A stretch of 64,000 nucleotides of DNA from Ardenticatenaceae bacterium (GTDB lineage Bacteria; Chloroflexota; Anaerolineae; Promineifilales; Promineifilaceae). This document shows, in pieces, positions 1 through 8,642 of this stretch. Numbering within the stretch: position 1 is the first letter of the stretch; each line of letters opens with the position of its first letter. The stretch spans positions 186,001 through 250,000 of the forward strand of contig JACKCC010000014.1 of the NCBI GenBank assembly GCA_020634245.1. Direction: 5' to 3'. The notes beneath the pieces were generated by a model. The model saw only the letters and a program-made list of their open reading frames with translations, ran no database searches and had not been told where the DNA came from. A program made the translations under genes and the position numbers.

Positions 1-844
1 AGCCGTGAATTGGTTCGTACAAACCCAGCATACCCTCGCCCAGCGCTGCTGAGGGCAGCATTCCCAGTGAACCGGAAATCATTGACGCTTCATCGGACAG
101 AATGTCGCCAAACATATTGCCGGTCACCACCACGTCAAAATCGCCAGGCCGATTGACCAGATACATGGCCATCGCGTCTACCAGCACATCTTCGTATTCA
201 ATATCGGGGTACTCGGCGGCGACTTCGTGGGCGACTTCGCGCCAGACGCGGGAGCTGGCCAGCACATTGGCCTTGTCGACCGATGTGACCTTACCGCGCC
301 GCCCCTGTGCCAGCTTGAAAGCCACGTTGACAACGCGCTTGATTTCCATTTCGTTGTAGCGCATCGTGTCGTGGCCGGAGCGCAGGCCATCGACCATTTC
401 CCGGCCCTGTGGCTGGCCGAAGTAAATGCCGCCGGTCAGTTCGCGTACGAAAACGATGTCCACGTTTTGCACCCGTTCCGGGCGCAGTGGACTGGCGTCG
501 GCCAGCGCCGCAAACACTTTTACCGGCCGGATGTTGGCGAAGACGCCCAACGATTTACGCAGCTTGAGCAAGCCCTGTTCCGGCCGCACCGCCGCTTTGG
601 GATCACTCCATTTTGGCCCGCCGACCGCGCCCAGCAGGACGGCATCGCTTTCCAGGCACGCGCCCAGCGTATCTTCGGGCAGTGGGTCACCGGTCTCGTC
701 GATGGCGATGCCACCGGCCATTTTTTCAGTGAAGGTGAAGGTGTGAGTGTGTTGTGCGGCAACGGCCGTTAACACCTTCACCGCCTCATTCACCACCTCT
801 GGCCCGATGCCATCACCGGGCAATAATGTAATTTTTGCTTCCAT
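1..844 (-). CDS. leuB: 3-isopropylmalate dehydrogenase, C-terminus cut by window edge
   Basis: Catalyses NAD-dependent oxidative decarboxylation of 3-isopropylmalate in leucine synthesis; with citramalate synthase in the same operon it may also process the isoleucine-branch analogue. About 281 of the usual ~355 residues are visible. The start MEAKITLLPGDGIGPEV carries the family's N-terminal nucleotide-fold signature. Later come LRKSLGVFANIRPVK and RELTGGIYFG (substrate contacts), the Lys region TSVDKANVL, and the metal-binding Asp region VTGNMFGDILSDEASM. The reading frame runs off base 1. The ATG is preceded by a GAGGAG ribosome site. It is the last gene seen of the ilv-leu operon, separated from the deacylase gene by a tandem-repeat palindrome. 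Confidence 0.96.
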   Translation of the reverse strand, partial: MEAKITLLPGDGIGPEVVNEAVKVLTAVAAQHTHTFTFTEKMAGGIAIDETGDPLPEDTLGACLESDAVLLGAVGGPKWSDPKAAVRPEQGLLKLRKSLGVFANIRPVKVFAALADASPLRPERVQNVDIVFVRELTGGIYFGQPQGREMVDGLRSGHDTMRYNEMEIKRVVNVAFKLAQGRRGKVTSVDKANVLASSRVWREVAHEVAAEYPDIEYEDVLVDAMAMYLVNRPGDFDVVVTGNMFGDILSDEASMISGSLGMLPSAALGEGMLGLYEPIHG

Positions 845-859
845 GATTTTCTCCTCAAC

Positions 860-924
860 GGGACGCGGATAAACGCAGATGAACGCGGATTTTTTATCTG
901 CGTAATCATGAAAACCTGCGTCCC
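860..924. repeat. Tandem-repeat palindrome, acgcgga family
   Basis: Three degenerate copies of ACGCGGAT(A/G)AA on the left are answered by reverse-complement copies (ATCTGCGT, CCTGCGTCCC) on the right. It fills the gap between the deacylase gene and leuB. Confidence 0.75.
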
Positions 925-936
925 AAAAATTCCGTT

Positions 937-1413
937 TTAATCTTTTTTGAGATCTACGGCCGTTCCACCACTCGCTTTAACCAACCTGTCCGGCGTAATC
1001 GCAAACACGGCAAACGGCGTCCCTGCTGCCGCCCACACCACGTCAAACTGGCGCAAATCCACGTCCACGTAAACCGGCAGTGACGACGCATGGCCAAACG
1101 GCGGCACGCCGCCAATGCTGAAGCCGGTTGCTGTCTTGACAACGTCGGCGTCCGGCCGTTTTATCTGGTTGCGACTCGTGTTGCGTAAGGCCGCCAGCTT
1201 ACCAAAATCCAACTGATTCACGCCCGACATAAGCGCCATGATCGGTTGTCCATCCACCGTAAAAAGCAGGCTTTTCACAATCTGAGCCACCTCGCAGCCA
1301 ATGGCGTCGGCCGCTTCCTGCGCCGTGCGCGTTGTCTGAGCAAACTCCACAATTTCCACGTTCAGCCCCAATTCATGGGCTGCATCCGCTACCTTTTGCG
1401 CCGATGAGTGCAT
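937..1413 (-). CDS. YbaK/EbsC-family aminoacyl-tRNA deacylase
   Basis: 158 residues, the length of single-domain YbaK/ProX proteins, which hydrolyse mischarged Cys- or Ala-tRNA in trans. Family features seen are the conserved Lys in CEVAQIVKSLLF, the glycine-rich GFSIGGVPPFGH loop, and the hydrophobic YVDVDL strand. The start has a strong GGAGGAAGG site. Its place inside a branched-chain amino acid operon, between cimA and leuB, is unusual. It may guard tRNA quality when amino acid pools shift, but this is inference. Which mischarged tRNA it edits cannot be read from sequence. Confidence 0.85.
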   Translation of the reverse strand: MHSSAQKVADAAHELGLNVEIVEFAQTTRTAQEAADAIGCEVAQIVKSLLFTVDGQPIMALMSGVNQLDFGKLAALRNTSRNQIKRPDADVVKTATGFSIGGVPPFGHASSLPVYVDVDLRQFDVVWAAAGTPFAVFAITPDRLVKASGGTAVDLKKD

Positions 1414-1437
1414 ACAAACCTTCCTCCGTCAGGAATC

Positions 1438-1507
1438 AAAGTGGCAAAGTGGCAGAGTTGCAAAGTGACTCCTTTACATTGCCGCTTTGCAACTTTGCCG
1501 CTCTGCT
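1438..1507. repeat. Tandem-repeat palindrome, gcaaagt family
   Basis: Copies of (A)AAGTGGC / GTTGCAAAG on the left are mirrored by GCTTTGCAAC and TTTGCCGCTCTG on the right. It abuts the stop codon of cimA on the minus strand. The same motif family recurs at 19762 and 38265. Confidence 0.75.
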
Positions 1508-3064
1508 CTACTGCAACAGCGCGTACTCCATACTGTCCACTAGCGCCTTCCAACTGGCTTCGATGATGTTGGTGCTGGCCCCAACCGTGCTCCAGGTTCG
1601 ATTATCCTGAACGGAATCAATCAATACGCGCGTGGTAGCGGCCGTTGCATTTTCACCGTCCAGAATACGCACCTTGTAATCGGCCAGCTTCAGGCTGGAA
1701 AGCTGTGGATACACGTCCAACAGCGCCTTTCGCAGGGCCATATCCAACGCATTGACCGGGCCATTACCTTCGGCGACGGTGTGCATCATTTTTGGTCCAA
1801 CGCGCACTTTGACAATCGCTTCGGCCGACAAACCGCGCCGCCGCCGCTGCTGCACACTCACCGAAAAATCAATCAATTCAAACGGCGGCACGTAGGCCGG
1901 ATGGGTGCGGCGCAGCATCATCTCCACCGACGCTTCGGCCCCTTCAAACGTAAAACCTTGCGCTTCCAACTGTTTGATTTGGGTCAGCACTTCGCGCAAA
2001 TCCAGGCTGTCCGGGTCCAGGCCAAAAGCGCGGGCCTTGTCCACCAGATTGCCTCGTCCCGATAGTTCAGAGACGACGCTGCGCTGGACATTGCCCACCA
2101 GTTCCGGTTCGATGTGCTGGTAGCTGAGCGGATTCTTGAGCATGGCCGCTACGTGAATGCCGCCTTTGTGGGCAAAGGCGCTGCCACCAACAAACGGCAG
2201 ATGGTCGTCGTGGTCCAGATTGGCCACTTCGGCCACGTAGCGCGAAAGCTCGGTCAACCTTGCCAGATTTTCCGGCGGCACGCAGGTTTTGCCCATTTTA
2301 AGCTGGACGTCAGGAATGGCGCTGCACAGGTTGGCGTTAGCCACCCGTTCGCCGTAGCCGTTAATCGTGCCCTGAATCTGGGTCGCTCCGGCGCGGACGG
2401 CAGCCAGCGTATTGGCCACGGCGCACTCGCCATCGTCGTGGGTGTGGATGCCCAGATTGACCTTGGGGCCAAGCTGTTGGGCCACATCGCGCACGATTTC
2501 TTCCACTTCCCAGGGCAGCGAGCCGCCGTTGGTATCGCATAAAACCACGCAGTCGGCCCCGTTAACGGCCGCTGACTTGATGGTCGCAATCGCATATTCC
2601 GGGTTGGCCTTGTAGCCATCGAAGAAATGCTCGGCGTCGTACACAACTTCGCGTCCCTTTGCCTTGCAGTAGGCAACGCTTTCGCCGATCATGGCCAGAT
2701 TTTCTTCCATGCCCGCTTCCAGCACATCGGTCACATGTAAATCCCAGCTTTTGCCCACCAGGGTGACCACCGGCGTTTCGGCGTCAATCAACAGCTTGAG
2801 ATTGGCGTCATCTTCGGGAGTTACACCTTTGCGCCGCGTGCTGCCAAAGGCGCAGATTTTGGCATGCTGCCATTCCATCGTCGCCGCCCGCCGGAAAAAT
2901 TCCACATCCTTGGGATTAGAACCGGGCCAGCCGCCTTCAATGTAATGGACGCCAAACTCATCCAGTTTCTGGGCGATTTTGAGCTTATCATCTACAGAAA
3001 GAGAAATCCCTTCGCGCTGTGTGCCATCACGAAGGGTTGTGTCGTAAACATATACTTGGGTCAT
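1508..3064 (-). CDS. cimA: (R)-citramalate synthase
   Basis: Condenses pyruvate and acetyl-CoA to citramalate, the threonine-independent entry to isoleucine. 518 residues, matching the CimA/TIGR00977 length. The N-terminal TIM barrel begins YDTTLRDGTQREGISLS, the signature separating CimA from the DTTLRDGEQSPG form of LeuA; HTHDDGECAVANTLAAV carries metal-ligand histidines, and GERVANANL follows. The C-terminal ~150 residues (from about FELIDFSVSV) form the allosteric LeuA dimer domain. LeuC, LeuD and LeuB next to it can carry out the following steps. Alternative: a second isopropylmalate synthase, but the N-terminal signature argues against it. Confidence 0.93.
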   Translation of the reverse strand: MTQVYVYDTTLRDGTQREGISLSVDDKLKIAQKLDEFGVHYIEGGWPGSNPKDVEFFRRAATMEWQHAKICAFGSTRRKGVTPEDDANLKLLIDAETPVVTLVGKSWDLHVTDVLEAGMEENLAMIGESVAYCKAKGREVVYDAEHFFDGYKANPEYAIATIKSAAVNGADCVVLCDTNGGSLPWEVEEIVRDVAQQLGPKVNLGIHTHDDGECAVANTLAAVRAGATQIQGTINGYGERVANANLCSAIPDVQLKMGKTCVPPENLARLTELSRYVAEVANLDHDDHLPFVGGSAFAHKGGIHVAAMLKNPLSYQHIEPELVGNVQRSVVSELSGRGNLVDKARAFGLDPDSLDLREVLTQIKQLEAQGFTFEGAEASVEMMLRRTHPAYVPPFELIDFSVSVQQRRRRGLSAEAIVKVRVGPKMMHTVAEGNGPVNALDMALRKALLDVYPQLSSLKLADYKVRILDGENATAATTRVLIDSVQDNRTWSTVGASTNIIEASWKALVDSMEYALLQ

Positions 3065-3078
3065 GTTTGCCTCAAAAT

Positions 3079-3143
3079 GAGACTGGAGACTGGAGATTAG
3101 AGACTAAAAGCAATCTCCAATCTCTAAGCTCTAGTCTCCAGTT
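3079..3143. repeat. Tandem-repeat palindrome, gagactgg family
   Basis: GAGACTGGAGACTGGAGATT on the left is answered by AATCTCCAATCTCTAAG and CTAGTCTCCAGT on the right. The right arm lies inside the leuD reading frame and supplies its last codons and TAG stop. Same family as 3753 and 45965. Confidence 0.8.
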
Positions 3144-3742
3144 GTTTGTACTCTGGCCGGGTGTGCCGCTTCATACGCTGCGACAGACTCGACCTGCTTA
3201 AGTAAGTAGCCAAGTTGATCGACGCCCTCCAGCATACAGGTCTTGCTGAAGTTGTCGATGGGGAAGGTGACGGAACGGCCGTCCGGCAAAGTCAACGTCT
3301 GCTTCTCCAGATCAATCGCCACCTGGGTGGCCGGGTCTTCCTCCACCAGACTCAGAAGCTGGCGGTGGGTATCCTCATCAACGATGACCGGCAGCAGTCC
3401 GTTTTTCAGCGCATTGTTGCGAAAAATGTCGGCAAACGAGGTGCTGATGACAGCCCGGAAGCCCCAGTCCATCAACGACCAGGGCGCGTGCTCCCGGCTG
3501 GAACCGCAGCCAAAATTATCGCCGGCCAACAAAACGTTAGCCCCCTGCGATTCCGGCCGGTTAAGCGGAAACTCTGGTTTCGGCTGGCCATTTTCATTGT
3601 AACGCCAGTCGGCAAACAAGTTGACGCCTAATCCGGCTTTGCTAATCGTTTTCAAAAAGCGGGCCGGAATAATCTGGTCGGTATCAATATTTTCCGTCGG
3701 AATAGCCACCATGTGGCTGGTTAGGGTTGTAAATGGGTTCAT
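3131..3742 (-). CDS. leuD: 3-isopropylmalate dehydratase small subunit
   Basis: Partner of LeuC in isomerising 2-isopropylmalate, and probably citramalate. 203 residues, the long type of LeuD. Seen: the start region VAIPTENIDTDQIIPARFLK, and the swivelling-domain motif LLAGDNFGCGSSREHAPWSL that positions the substrate loop. No ribosome-binding sequence precedes the ATG; instead the bases upstream are the right-hand arm of a tandem-repeat palindrome, so translation may depend on coupling with leuC (inference). The final residues TTGD and the stop come from a second palindrome. Confidence 0.95.
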   Translation of the reverse strand: MNPFTTLTSHMVAIPTENIDTDQIIPARFLKTISKAGLGVNLFADWRYNENGQPKPEFPLNRPESQGANVLLAGDNFGCGSSREHAPWSLMDWGFRAVISTSFADIFRNNALKNGLLPVIVDEDTHRQLLSLVEEDPATQVAIDLEKQTLTLPDGRSVTFPIDNFSKTCMLEGVDQLGYLLKQVESVAAYEAAHPARVQTTGD

Positions 3743-3752
3743 TGTTACGTTT

Positions 3753-3820
3753 TGGAGACTGGAGATTGGAGACTAGAGATTATTAGTCTCCAGTCTCTAA
3801 TCTCTAGTCATCTAATCTCC
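3753..3820. repeat. Tandem-repeat palindrome, gagactgg family
   Basis: TTGGAGACTGGAGATTGGAG and following copies, then the complement TAGTCTCCAGTCTCTAATC. It fills the leuC-leuD gap, and its right end supplies the last codons and TAG stop of leuC. Confidence 0.8.
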
Positions 3821-5224
3821 ATTCAAACTTCTCACGTCAGTGACAACGCCGGTCATGGCCGAAGCCGCTGCCGTTAACGGGCTGGCCAGGAAGGTACGGC
3901 CGCCTTTGCCCTGCCGCCCTTCAAAGTTGCGGTTGCTGGTGCTGATGGCGTACTGGCCGGGTTCTAGTTGGTCGCCGTTCATGGCGATGCACATTGAGCA
4001 GCCGGCTTCGCGCCATTCGGCTCCGGCCGCTTTGAAAATATCGGCCAGACCCTCAGTTTCGGCCTGCTTTTTGACTTCCTGCGAACCGGGCACGACCATG
4101 ACGCGCACGCCGTCCTTCACTTTTTTACCTTTCAGCAGCCCGGCGGCCAGGCGCAAATCGGAGATGCGCGAGTTGGTGCAGGAGCCGATGAAGACGACGT
4201 CGATGGGATGGCCCAGCAACGGCCGTCCCGCTTCCAAATCCATATACGCCAGTGCCTTCTTCACCGTGTTGCGCTCGCTCAAATCGGTGATGTCCTCCGG
4301 GTTGGGGATGGGGGCGGTGATGGGCAGACCCAGGCCGGGGTTGGTTCCGTAGGTGATCATTGGTTCCAGCGCCGAGGCGTCCAGCGTGATGGTTTTGTCG
4401 TAAGTCGCGCCTTCGTCGGAGGCCAGCGTGCGCCAGTAAGCGACGGCTTTGTCCCAATCTTCACCTTGGGGGGCTAACGGCCGTCCCTTGATATATTCAA
4501 ACGTCGTCTCATCCGGCGCTACCAGCCCAGCCCGCGCGCCGCCTTCGATGCTCATATTGCAGATCGTCATCCGCTCTTCCATCGAGAGGGCGCGAATGGC
4601 GGGGCCTGTGTATTCAAACACGTGGCCCGTTCCACCGCCTACGCCGATTTTAGCCAACAGAGCCAGGATGATGTCTTTCGCCGACACGCCAGGTTTCAGT
4701 TCACCTTCAACTTGCACCTGGTATGTCTTGGGTTTCGTTTGTAGCAGGGTTTGCGTGGCCAGGACGTGCTCCACTTCGCTGGTGCCGATGCCAAAGGCCA
4801 GCGCGCCAAACGCGCCATGCGTCGCCGTGTGGCTGTCGCCGCAAACGATGGTCATCCCCGGCTGGGTCAGCCCCAGTTCCGGCCCAATGACGTGGACGAT
4901 GCCCCGGTTGGGGCTGTTCATGCCCTGCAGCGGAATACCAAAATCCTGGCAGTTTTTCTCCAGGGTAGCGATTTGTTTGGCAGCAATGGTGTCGCTAATG
5001 GGGATGTGCAGCGGCGTCGTGGGGATGCTGTGGTCCATAGTGGCGATGGTTTGGGACGGCCGTTTCACCGTCAACCCCTTCTCGCGCAGCCCCGAAAACG
5101 CCTGCGGCGACGTCACCTCATGCACCAGATGCAAATCAATGTACAGCACCGCCGGACTGCCCGGCTCATCTACAACAACGTGGCTCTCCCAGATTTTGTC
5201 GAAAGTTGTCTTTGGTTGGGTCAT
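3812..5224 (-). CDS. leuC: 3-isopropylmalate dehydratase large subunit
   Basis: Aconitase-family [4Fe-4S] enzyme of leucine synthesis, acting with LeuD. With the ATG at 5224 the protein has 470 residues, the normal size; that start has GGAAGA five bases upstream, while an in-frame ATG four codons earlier has no site. The cluster cysteines are visible: one in FIGSCTNSRISDLR and two in REAGCSMCIAMNGDQL. Other family blocks are DSHTATHGAFGALAFGIGTS and STSNRNFEGRQGKGG. Gene order leuA-leuC-leuD is standard. Confidence 0.96.
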   Translation of the reverse strand: MTQPKTTFDKIWESHVVVDEPGSPAVLYIDLHLVHEVTSPQAFSGLREKGLTVKRPSQTIATMDHSIPTTPLHIPISDTIAAKQIATLEKNCQDFGIPLQGMNSPNRGIVHVIGPELGLTQPGMTIVCGDSHTATHGAFGALAFGIGTSEVEHVLATQTLLQTKPKTYQVQVEGELKPGVSAKDIILALLAKIGVGGGTGHVFEYTGPAIRALSMEERMTICNMSIEGGARAGLVAPDETTFEYIKGRPLAPQGEDWDKAVAYWRTLASDEGATYDKTITLDASALEPMITYGTNPGLGLPITAPIPNPEDITDLSERNTVKKALAYMDLEAGRPLLGHPIDVVFIGSCTNSRISDLRLAAGLLKGKKVKDGVRVMVVPGSQEVKKQAETEGLADIFKAAGAEWREAGCSMCIAMNGDQLEPGQYAISTSNRNFEGRQGKGGRTFLASPLTAAASAMTGVVTDVRSLNGD

Positions 5225-5244
5225 GTAATCTTCCAATTATCGTT

Positions 5245-5290
5245 TGATGCGTAATGCGTGAATAATAAATATCACGCATCACGCATTACG
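5245..5290. repeat. Tandem-repeat palindrome, atgcgt family
   Basis: GATGCGTAATGCGTGA, a short AT-rich centre, then TCACGCATCACGCATTACG. Lies between leuA and leuC; related motifs occur at 8039 and 30084. Confidence 0.75.
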
Positions 5291-5304
5291 TTTTCTGTTA
5301 ATTG

Positions 5305-6942
5305 TTAAGCTATCGCTTTTTGTTCCACGACACTCGCCTTCTCTTCCCGCGCCGCCAGCATCTTGTTCAAGGCACTCAAATAAGCGCGGGCGCTGGCCAC
5401 CACGATGTCGGTGCTGGCCCCATGGCCGCTGAATGTACGGGCAAACGGCTGGTTGGTCTGCGGATTAAAGCCATATTCGCCGCCGCCTTCATCCGGCTGG
5501 ATACGGATCGTCGTTTCAGCGATAGCGTCCAGGCCTTCGGTGACGGCGTTAATCGTAAACTCGGTCAAGCGGTTGGACGTGCCGATGATGCGGTTGACAG
5601 CCTGGTAAACAGCGTCTACCGGTCCTGTACCCAAAGCTGCATCCCGGTACTCCACGCCATCCGGCCCGGTCAGGCTGACCGACGCTGTCGGCATGGAGTG
5701 GTCGCCGCATGAGACCTGAATATTGTTCAGCTTCCAAATTTCCGGCGGCTGGTACACTTCGTCGGCGATGATGGCTTCTAAATCGGCATCGGTGACGACT
5801 TTTTTCTTGTCAGCCAGATGTTTGAAACGCTTGAAGGCGGCATCCAAATCTTCTTTGTCCAGATCGCCGTAGCCCATTTCTTTCAAGCGGACGCGGAAAG
5901 CGTGGCGGCCGCTGTGTTTGCCCATCACCAGCGTCGAGGCATTCAAGCCAACCGTTTCCGGCCGCATAATTTCGTAGGTTTGATGATGTTTGAGCATGCC
6001 ATCCTGGTGAATGCCTGCTTCGTGGGCAAAGGCATTGGCCCCGACAATAGCCTTATTCGGCTGAACGACCATGCCCGTATAGGCGCTAACCATGCGGCTG
6101 GTGCGCGTGATTTGGGTGGTGTCGATGTTATGCTCTAGATTAAAGGTTGTCGGCCGGGTCTGCAAAGTCATGGCCACCTCTTCCAACGAGGTGTTGCCGG
6201 CCCTTTCGCCGATACCATTGATGGTGACTTCTACCTGCCGCGCCCCGGACTGAACACCGGCCAGTGTGTTGGCCGTCGCCAGCCCTAAATCGTTGTGGCA
6301 GTGGGTCGACCAGATGACGGTGTCGGCCCCTGGCGTCTTTTCGATGAGATATTTGATGAGCCAGCCATATTCTTCCGGCGTCGTGTAGCCGACGGTGTCA
6401 GGGATGTTGAGGGTGGTGGCTCCGGCTTTGATGGCTTCGGTCAGCACCTGGACCAAAAAGTCGGGGTCGGAACGGCCGGCATCTTCGGGTGAAAATTCAA
6501 CGTCGCCGCACAGGCTTCTGGCAAAACTGACAGCTTTAATAGTCTGCTCAATACACTCTTCGCGGTCGATTTTGAGCTTGTGCTTGAGATGGATGTCGCT
6601 GGTGGCCAGGAAGGTGTGAATGCGATGGCGCGGGGCCACTTTGACGGCGTCGTAGGCACGTTGGATGTCGGTTTCGTTGGCGCGGGCCAGCCCGGCGATA
6701 ACCATTGGCTGGCCGCTTTTGCGTCCTTCGGTCATCGGCCCAATTTCTTCAGCGATACGGTGCACGGCGTCAAAGTCGCCTTGGGAGGCGATGGGAAAGC
6801 CGGCTTCGCAAATGTCTACGCCCAATCGGGATAGCTGGCGGGCGATTTCCAGTTTTTCTTCTACGTTGAGGGTTGCGCCGGGCGACTGCTCGCCATCGCG
6901 CAGGGTGGTGTCGAAGAATAGGACGGTGTTTCCAGTGTCCAT
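5305..6942 (-). CDS. leuA: 2-isopropylmalate synthase
   Basis: First committed step of leucine synthesis: acetyl-CoA plus 2-oxoisovalerate. 545 residues. The N-terminal barrel has FFDTTLRDGEQSPGATLNVE, the STHCHNDLGLATANTLAGV metal-binding block and NGIGERAGNTSLEEV. The C-terminal LeuA dimer domain (about residues 395-530) provides leucine feedback inhibition in characterised homologues. It is clearly distinct from the cimA product downstream, so both entry enzymes are present. The ATG is preceded by CTGGAGAAAACA. Confidence 0.97.
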   Translation of the reverse strand: MDTGNTVLFFDTTLRDGEQSPGATLNVEEKLEIARQLSRLGVDICEAGFPIASQGDFDAVHRIAEEIGPMTEGRKSGQPMVIAGLARANETDIQRAYDAVKVAPRHRIHTFLATSDIHLKHKLKIDREECIEQTIKAVSFARSLCGDVEFSPEDAGRSDPDFLVQVLTEAIKAGATTLNIPDTVGYTTPEEYGWLIKYLIEKTPGADTVIWSTHCHNDLGLATANTLAGVQSGARQVEVTINGIGERAGNTSLEEVAMTLQTRPTTFNLEHNIDTTQITRTSRMVSAYTGMVVQPNKAIVGANAFAHEAGIHQDGMLKHHQTYEIMRPETVGLNASTLVMGKHSGRHAFRVRLKEMGYGDLDKEDLDAAFKRFKHLADKKKVVTDADLEAIIADEVYQPPEIWKLNNIQVSCGDHSMPTASVSLTGPDGVEYRDAALGTGPVDAVYQAVNRIIGTSNRLTEFTINAVTEGLDAIAETTIRIQPDEGGGEYGFNPQTNQPFARTFSGHGASTDIVVASARAYLSALNKMLAAREEKASVVEQKAIA

Positions 6943-6953
6943 TGTTTTCTCCA

Positions 6954-7028
6954 GTGCAGGGGAGCGGAGGAGCAGGGGAGCAGGGGAGAATTATTCACCC
7001 TTGCCCCCCTGCTCCCTTGCACCCCTGC
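6954..7028. repeat. Tandem-repeat palindrome, gagcagggg family
   Basis: GGAGCGGAGGAGCAGGGGAG on the left, CCCTTGCCCCCCTGCTCCC and CACCCCTGC on the right. Starts directly after the ilvC stop codon. A one-armed copy of the motif occurs inside a coding region at 39452. Confidence 0.78.
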
Positions 7029-8029
7029 TAAACTTCCTTCGGATTCAGCCAGGGCATCATCGCCCGCAGCTTTTTGCCGACTTGTTCGATCTGACTGTTA
7101 CGGGCTTCCTGGCGGCGTTTGTTGAACCAGGGACGGCCGTTCACATTTTCATCAATCCATCCCTCGGCGTAAGCGCCGGATCGGATGTCTTGCAGCATCT
7201 GCTTCATTGTAGCCCGTGTTTCATCGGTGATGATTTTGGGGCCGGCGGTGTAATCGCCATGTTCGGCCGTATCGCTGATGCTGTAGCGCATGTAACTCAT
7301 CCCGCCCTGGTACATCAGGTCAACAATGAGCTTTAGCTCATGCATACATTCAAAATAAGCGATTTCCGGCTGGTAACCCGCTTCAACCAGCGTGTTAAAG
7401 CCCGCTTCAACCAAAGCTGTAACACCGCCGCAGAGGACAGCTTGCTCGCCAAAGAGATCGGTTTCCGTCTCTTCAGAGAAAGTTGTTTCCAATACGCCGG
7501 CTCTCGTGCCCCCGATGGCTTTGGCATACGCCAGGGCAAATTCTTTAGCATGGCCGCTGGCGTCCTGGTGAACGGCAACCAGACAGGGCGTGCCGGTTCC
7601 TTCCACGTACAGTTCGCGCACGCGGTGGCCGGGCGATTTGGGGGCGACCATGCTCACGTCCACAAAGTCGGGCGGCACAATCTGGCCGAATCGAATGTTG
7701 AACCCATGCCCAAACATAATTGTGTCGCCGGGCTTTAAGTTGGGTTCGATGGACTCTTTATAAACGGCCGCCTGGCTGGTATCCGGCAGTAGAATCATGA
7801 TGACGTCAGCTTCGGCGCAAGCAGCACCGGTTTCCATCACTTTCAGTCCGGCGGCTTCGGCGGCGGCCCAGGATTTGCTGCCTTCGTACAGGCCCACACG
7901 CACGTCGGCCCCTGAATTGGCTAAATTGAGTGAGTGCGCGTGCCCCTGGCTGCCGTATCCCAGCACAGCGATTTTTTTACCATCGAGCAGGCTCATGTCT
8001 GCGTCTTTGTCGTAGTAGATGTTTGCCAT
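7028..8029 (-). CDS. ilvC: Ketol-acid reductoisomerase
   Basis: NADP(H)-dependent isomeroreduction of acetolactate/acetohydroxybutyrate. 333 residues, a class I enzyme. The nucleotide fold carries GYGSQGHAHSLNL. The metal/substrate part has EETFSEETETDLFGEQ-like residues (TFSEETETDLFGEQAVLCGG) and the glutamates of YFECMHELKLIVDL. Start chosen at 8029 (MANIYYDKDADMSLL), with GAGGAAAAC six bases upstream; the frame extends 11 codons further but without a ribosome site. Confidence 0.97.
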   Translation of the reverse strand: MANIYYDKDADMSLLDGKKIAVLGYGSQGHAHSLNLANSGADVRVGLYEGSKSWAAAEAAGLKVMETGAACAEADVIMILLPDTSQAAVYKESIEPNLKPGDTIMFGHGFNIRFGQIVPPDFVDVSMVAPKSPGHRVRELYVEGTGTPCLVAVHQDASGHAKEFALAYAKAIGGTRAGVLETTFSEETETDLFGEQAVLCGGVTALVEAGFNTLVEAGYQPEIAYFECMHELKLIVDLMYQGGMSYMRYSISDTAEHGDYTAGPKIITDETRATMKQMLQDIRSGAYAEGWIDENVNGRPWFNKRRQEARNSQIEQVGKKLRAMMPWLNPKEV

Positions 8030-8038
8030 TGTTTTCCT

Positions 8039-8075
8039 CATACGTGATGCGTCATACATCATGATGACGCATGAT
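8039..8075. repeat. Tandem-repeat palindrome, atgcgtca family
   Basis: CATACGTGATGCGTCATACA followed by its approximate complement TGATGACGCATGAT. It sits between ilvN and ilvC. Confidence 0.65.
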
Positions 8076-8077
8076 TT

Positions 8078-8617
8078 TTAATTGTTTCCGTTTTTGTATC
8101 CGGCAACGGCCGTTTCCTGTTTCGCTGCCCGGTCATGACTGCCACGTACCATAGCTACCCGCCCGGTACGCACCATTTCCACAATGCCAAACTGGGATAA
8201 CAGATTGATGAGTGATTCCACCCGGTCTTCTGGCCCGACAATTTGGATGATCAATGTCTCCATATCCACATCGACGATGCTGCCACGGAAAATATCAACA
8301 ATCTGCATCACTTCGGATCGGCTGCCGTTTTTAGCATTTACTTTGATCAGGGCTAGTTCGCGGTTAACAGTGGGGACATCGGTAACGTCTTGTACGGCCG
8401 TTACATTGATCAACTTATACAACTGCGTCTGAACCTGGCGCATTTCCCGCGCATCGCCTTCAGCTACAAACGTCATACGGCTGATGCCCGGCGTTTCACT
8501 GTGCCCTACAGCCAGACTCTCGATATTAAAATTGCGGCGGCGGAACAGGCCGGCCACCCGGTTCAAAACACCTGGCTTATCTTCCATCCAGGCAATCATA
8601 GTGTGTCTGTTAGTCAT
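8078..8617 (-). CDS. ilvN: Acetolactate synthase small (regulatory) subunit
   Basis: Binds valine and activates the IlvB catalytic subunit. 179 residues. The N-terminal ACT domain begins MIAWMEDKPGVLNRVAGLF and includes RRRNFNIESLAVGHSE; a second ACT-like half follows (LALIKVNAKNGSRSEVMQI). It lies 25 bp downstream of ilvB with a GGAGA site. Could equally be named ilvH. Confidence 0.95.
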   Translation of the reverse strand: MTNRHTMIAWMEDKPGVLNRVAGLFRRRNFNIESLAVGHSETPGISRMTFVAEGDAREMRQVQTQLYKLINVTAVQDVTDVPTVNRELALIKVNAKNGSRSEVMQIVDIFRGSIVDVDMETLIIQIVGPEDRVESLINLLSQFGIVEMVRTGRVAMVRGSHDRAAKQETAVAGYKNGNN

Positions 8618-8642
8618 CTTTAGTCTCCTCGTCTTGTCGTCT

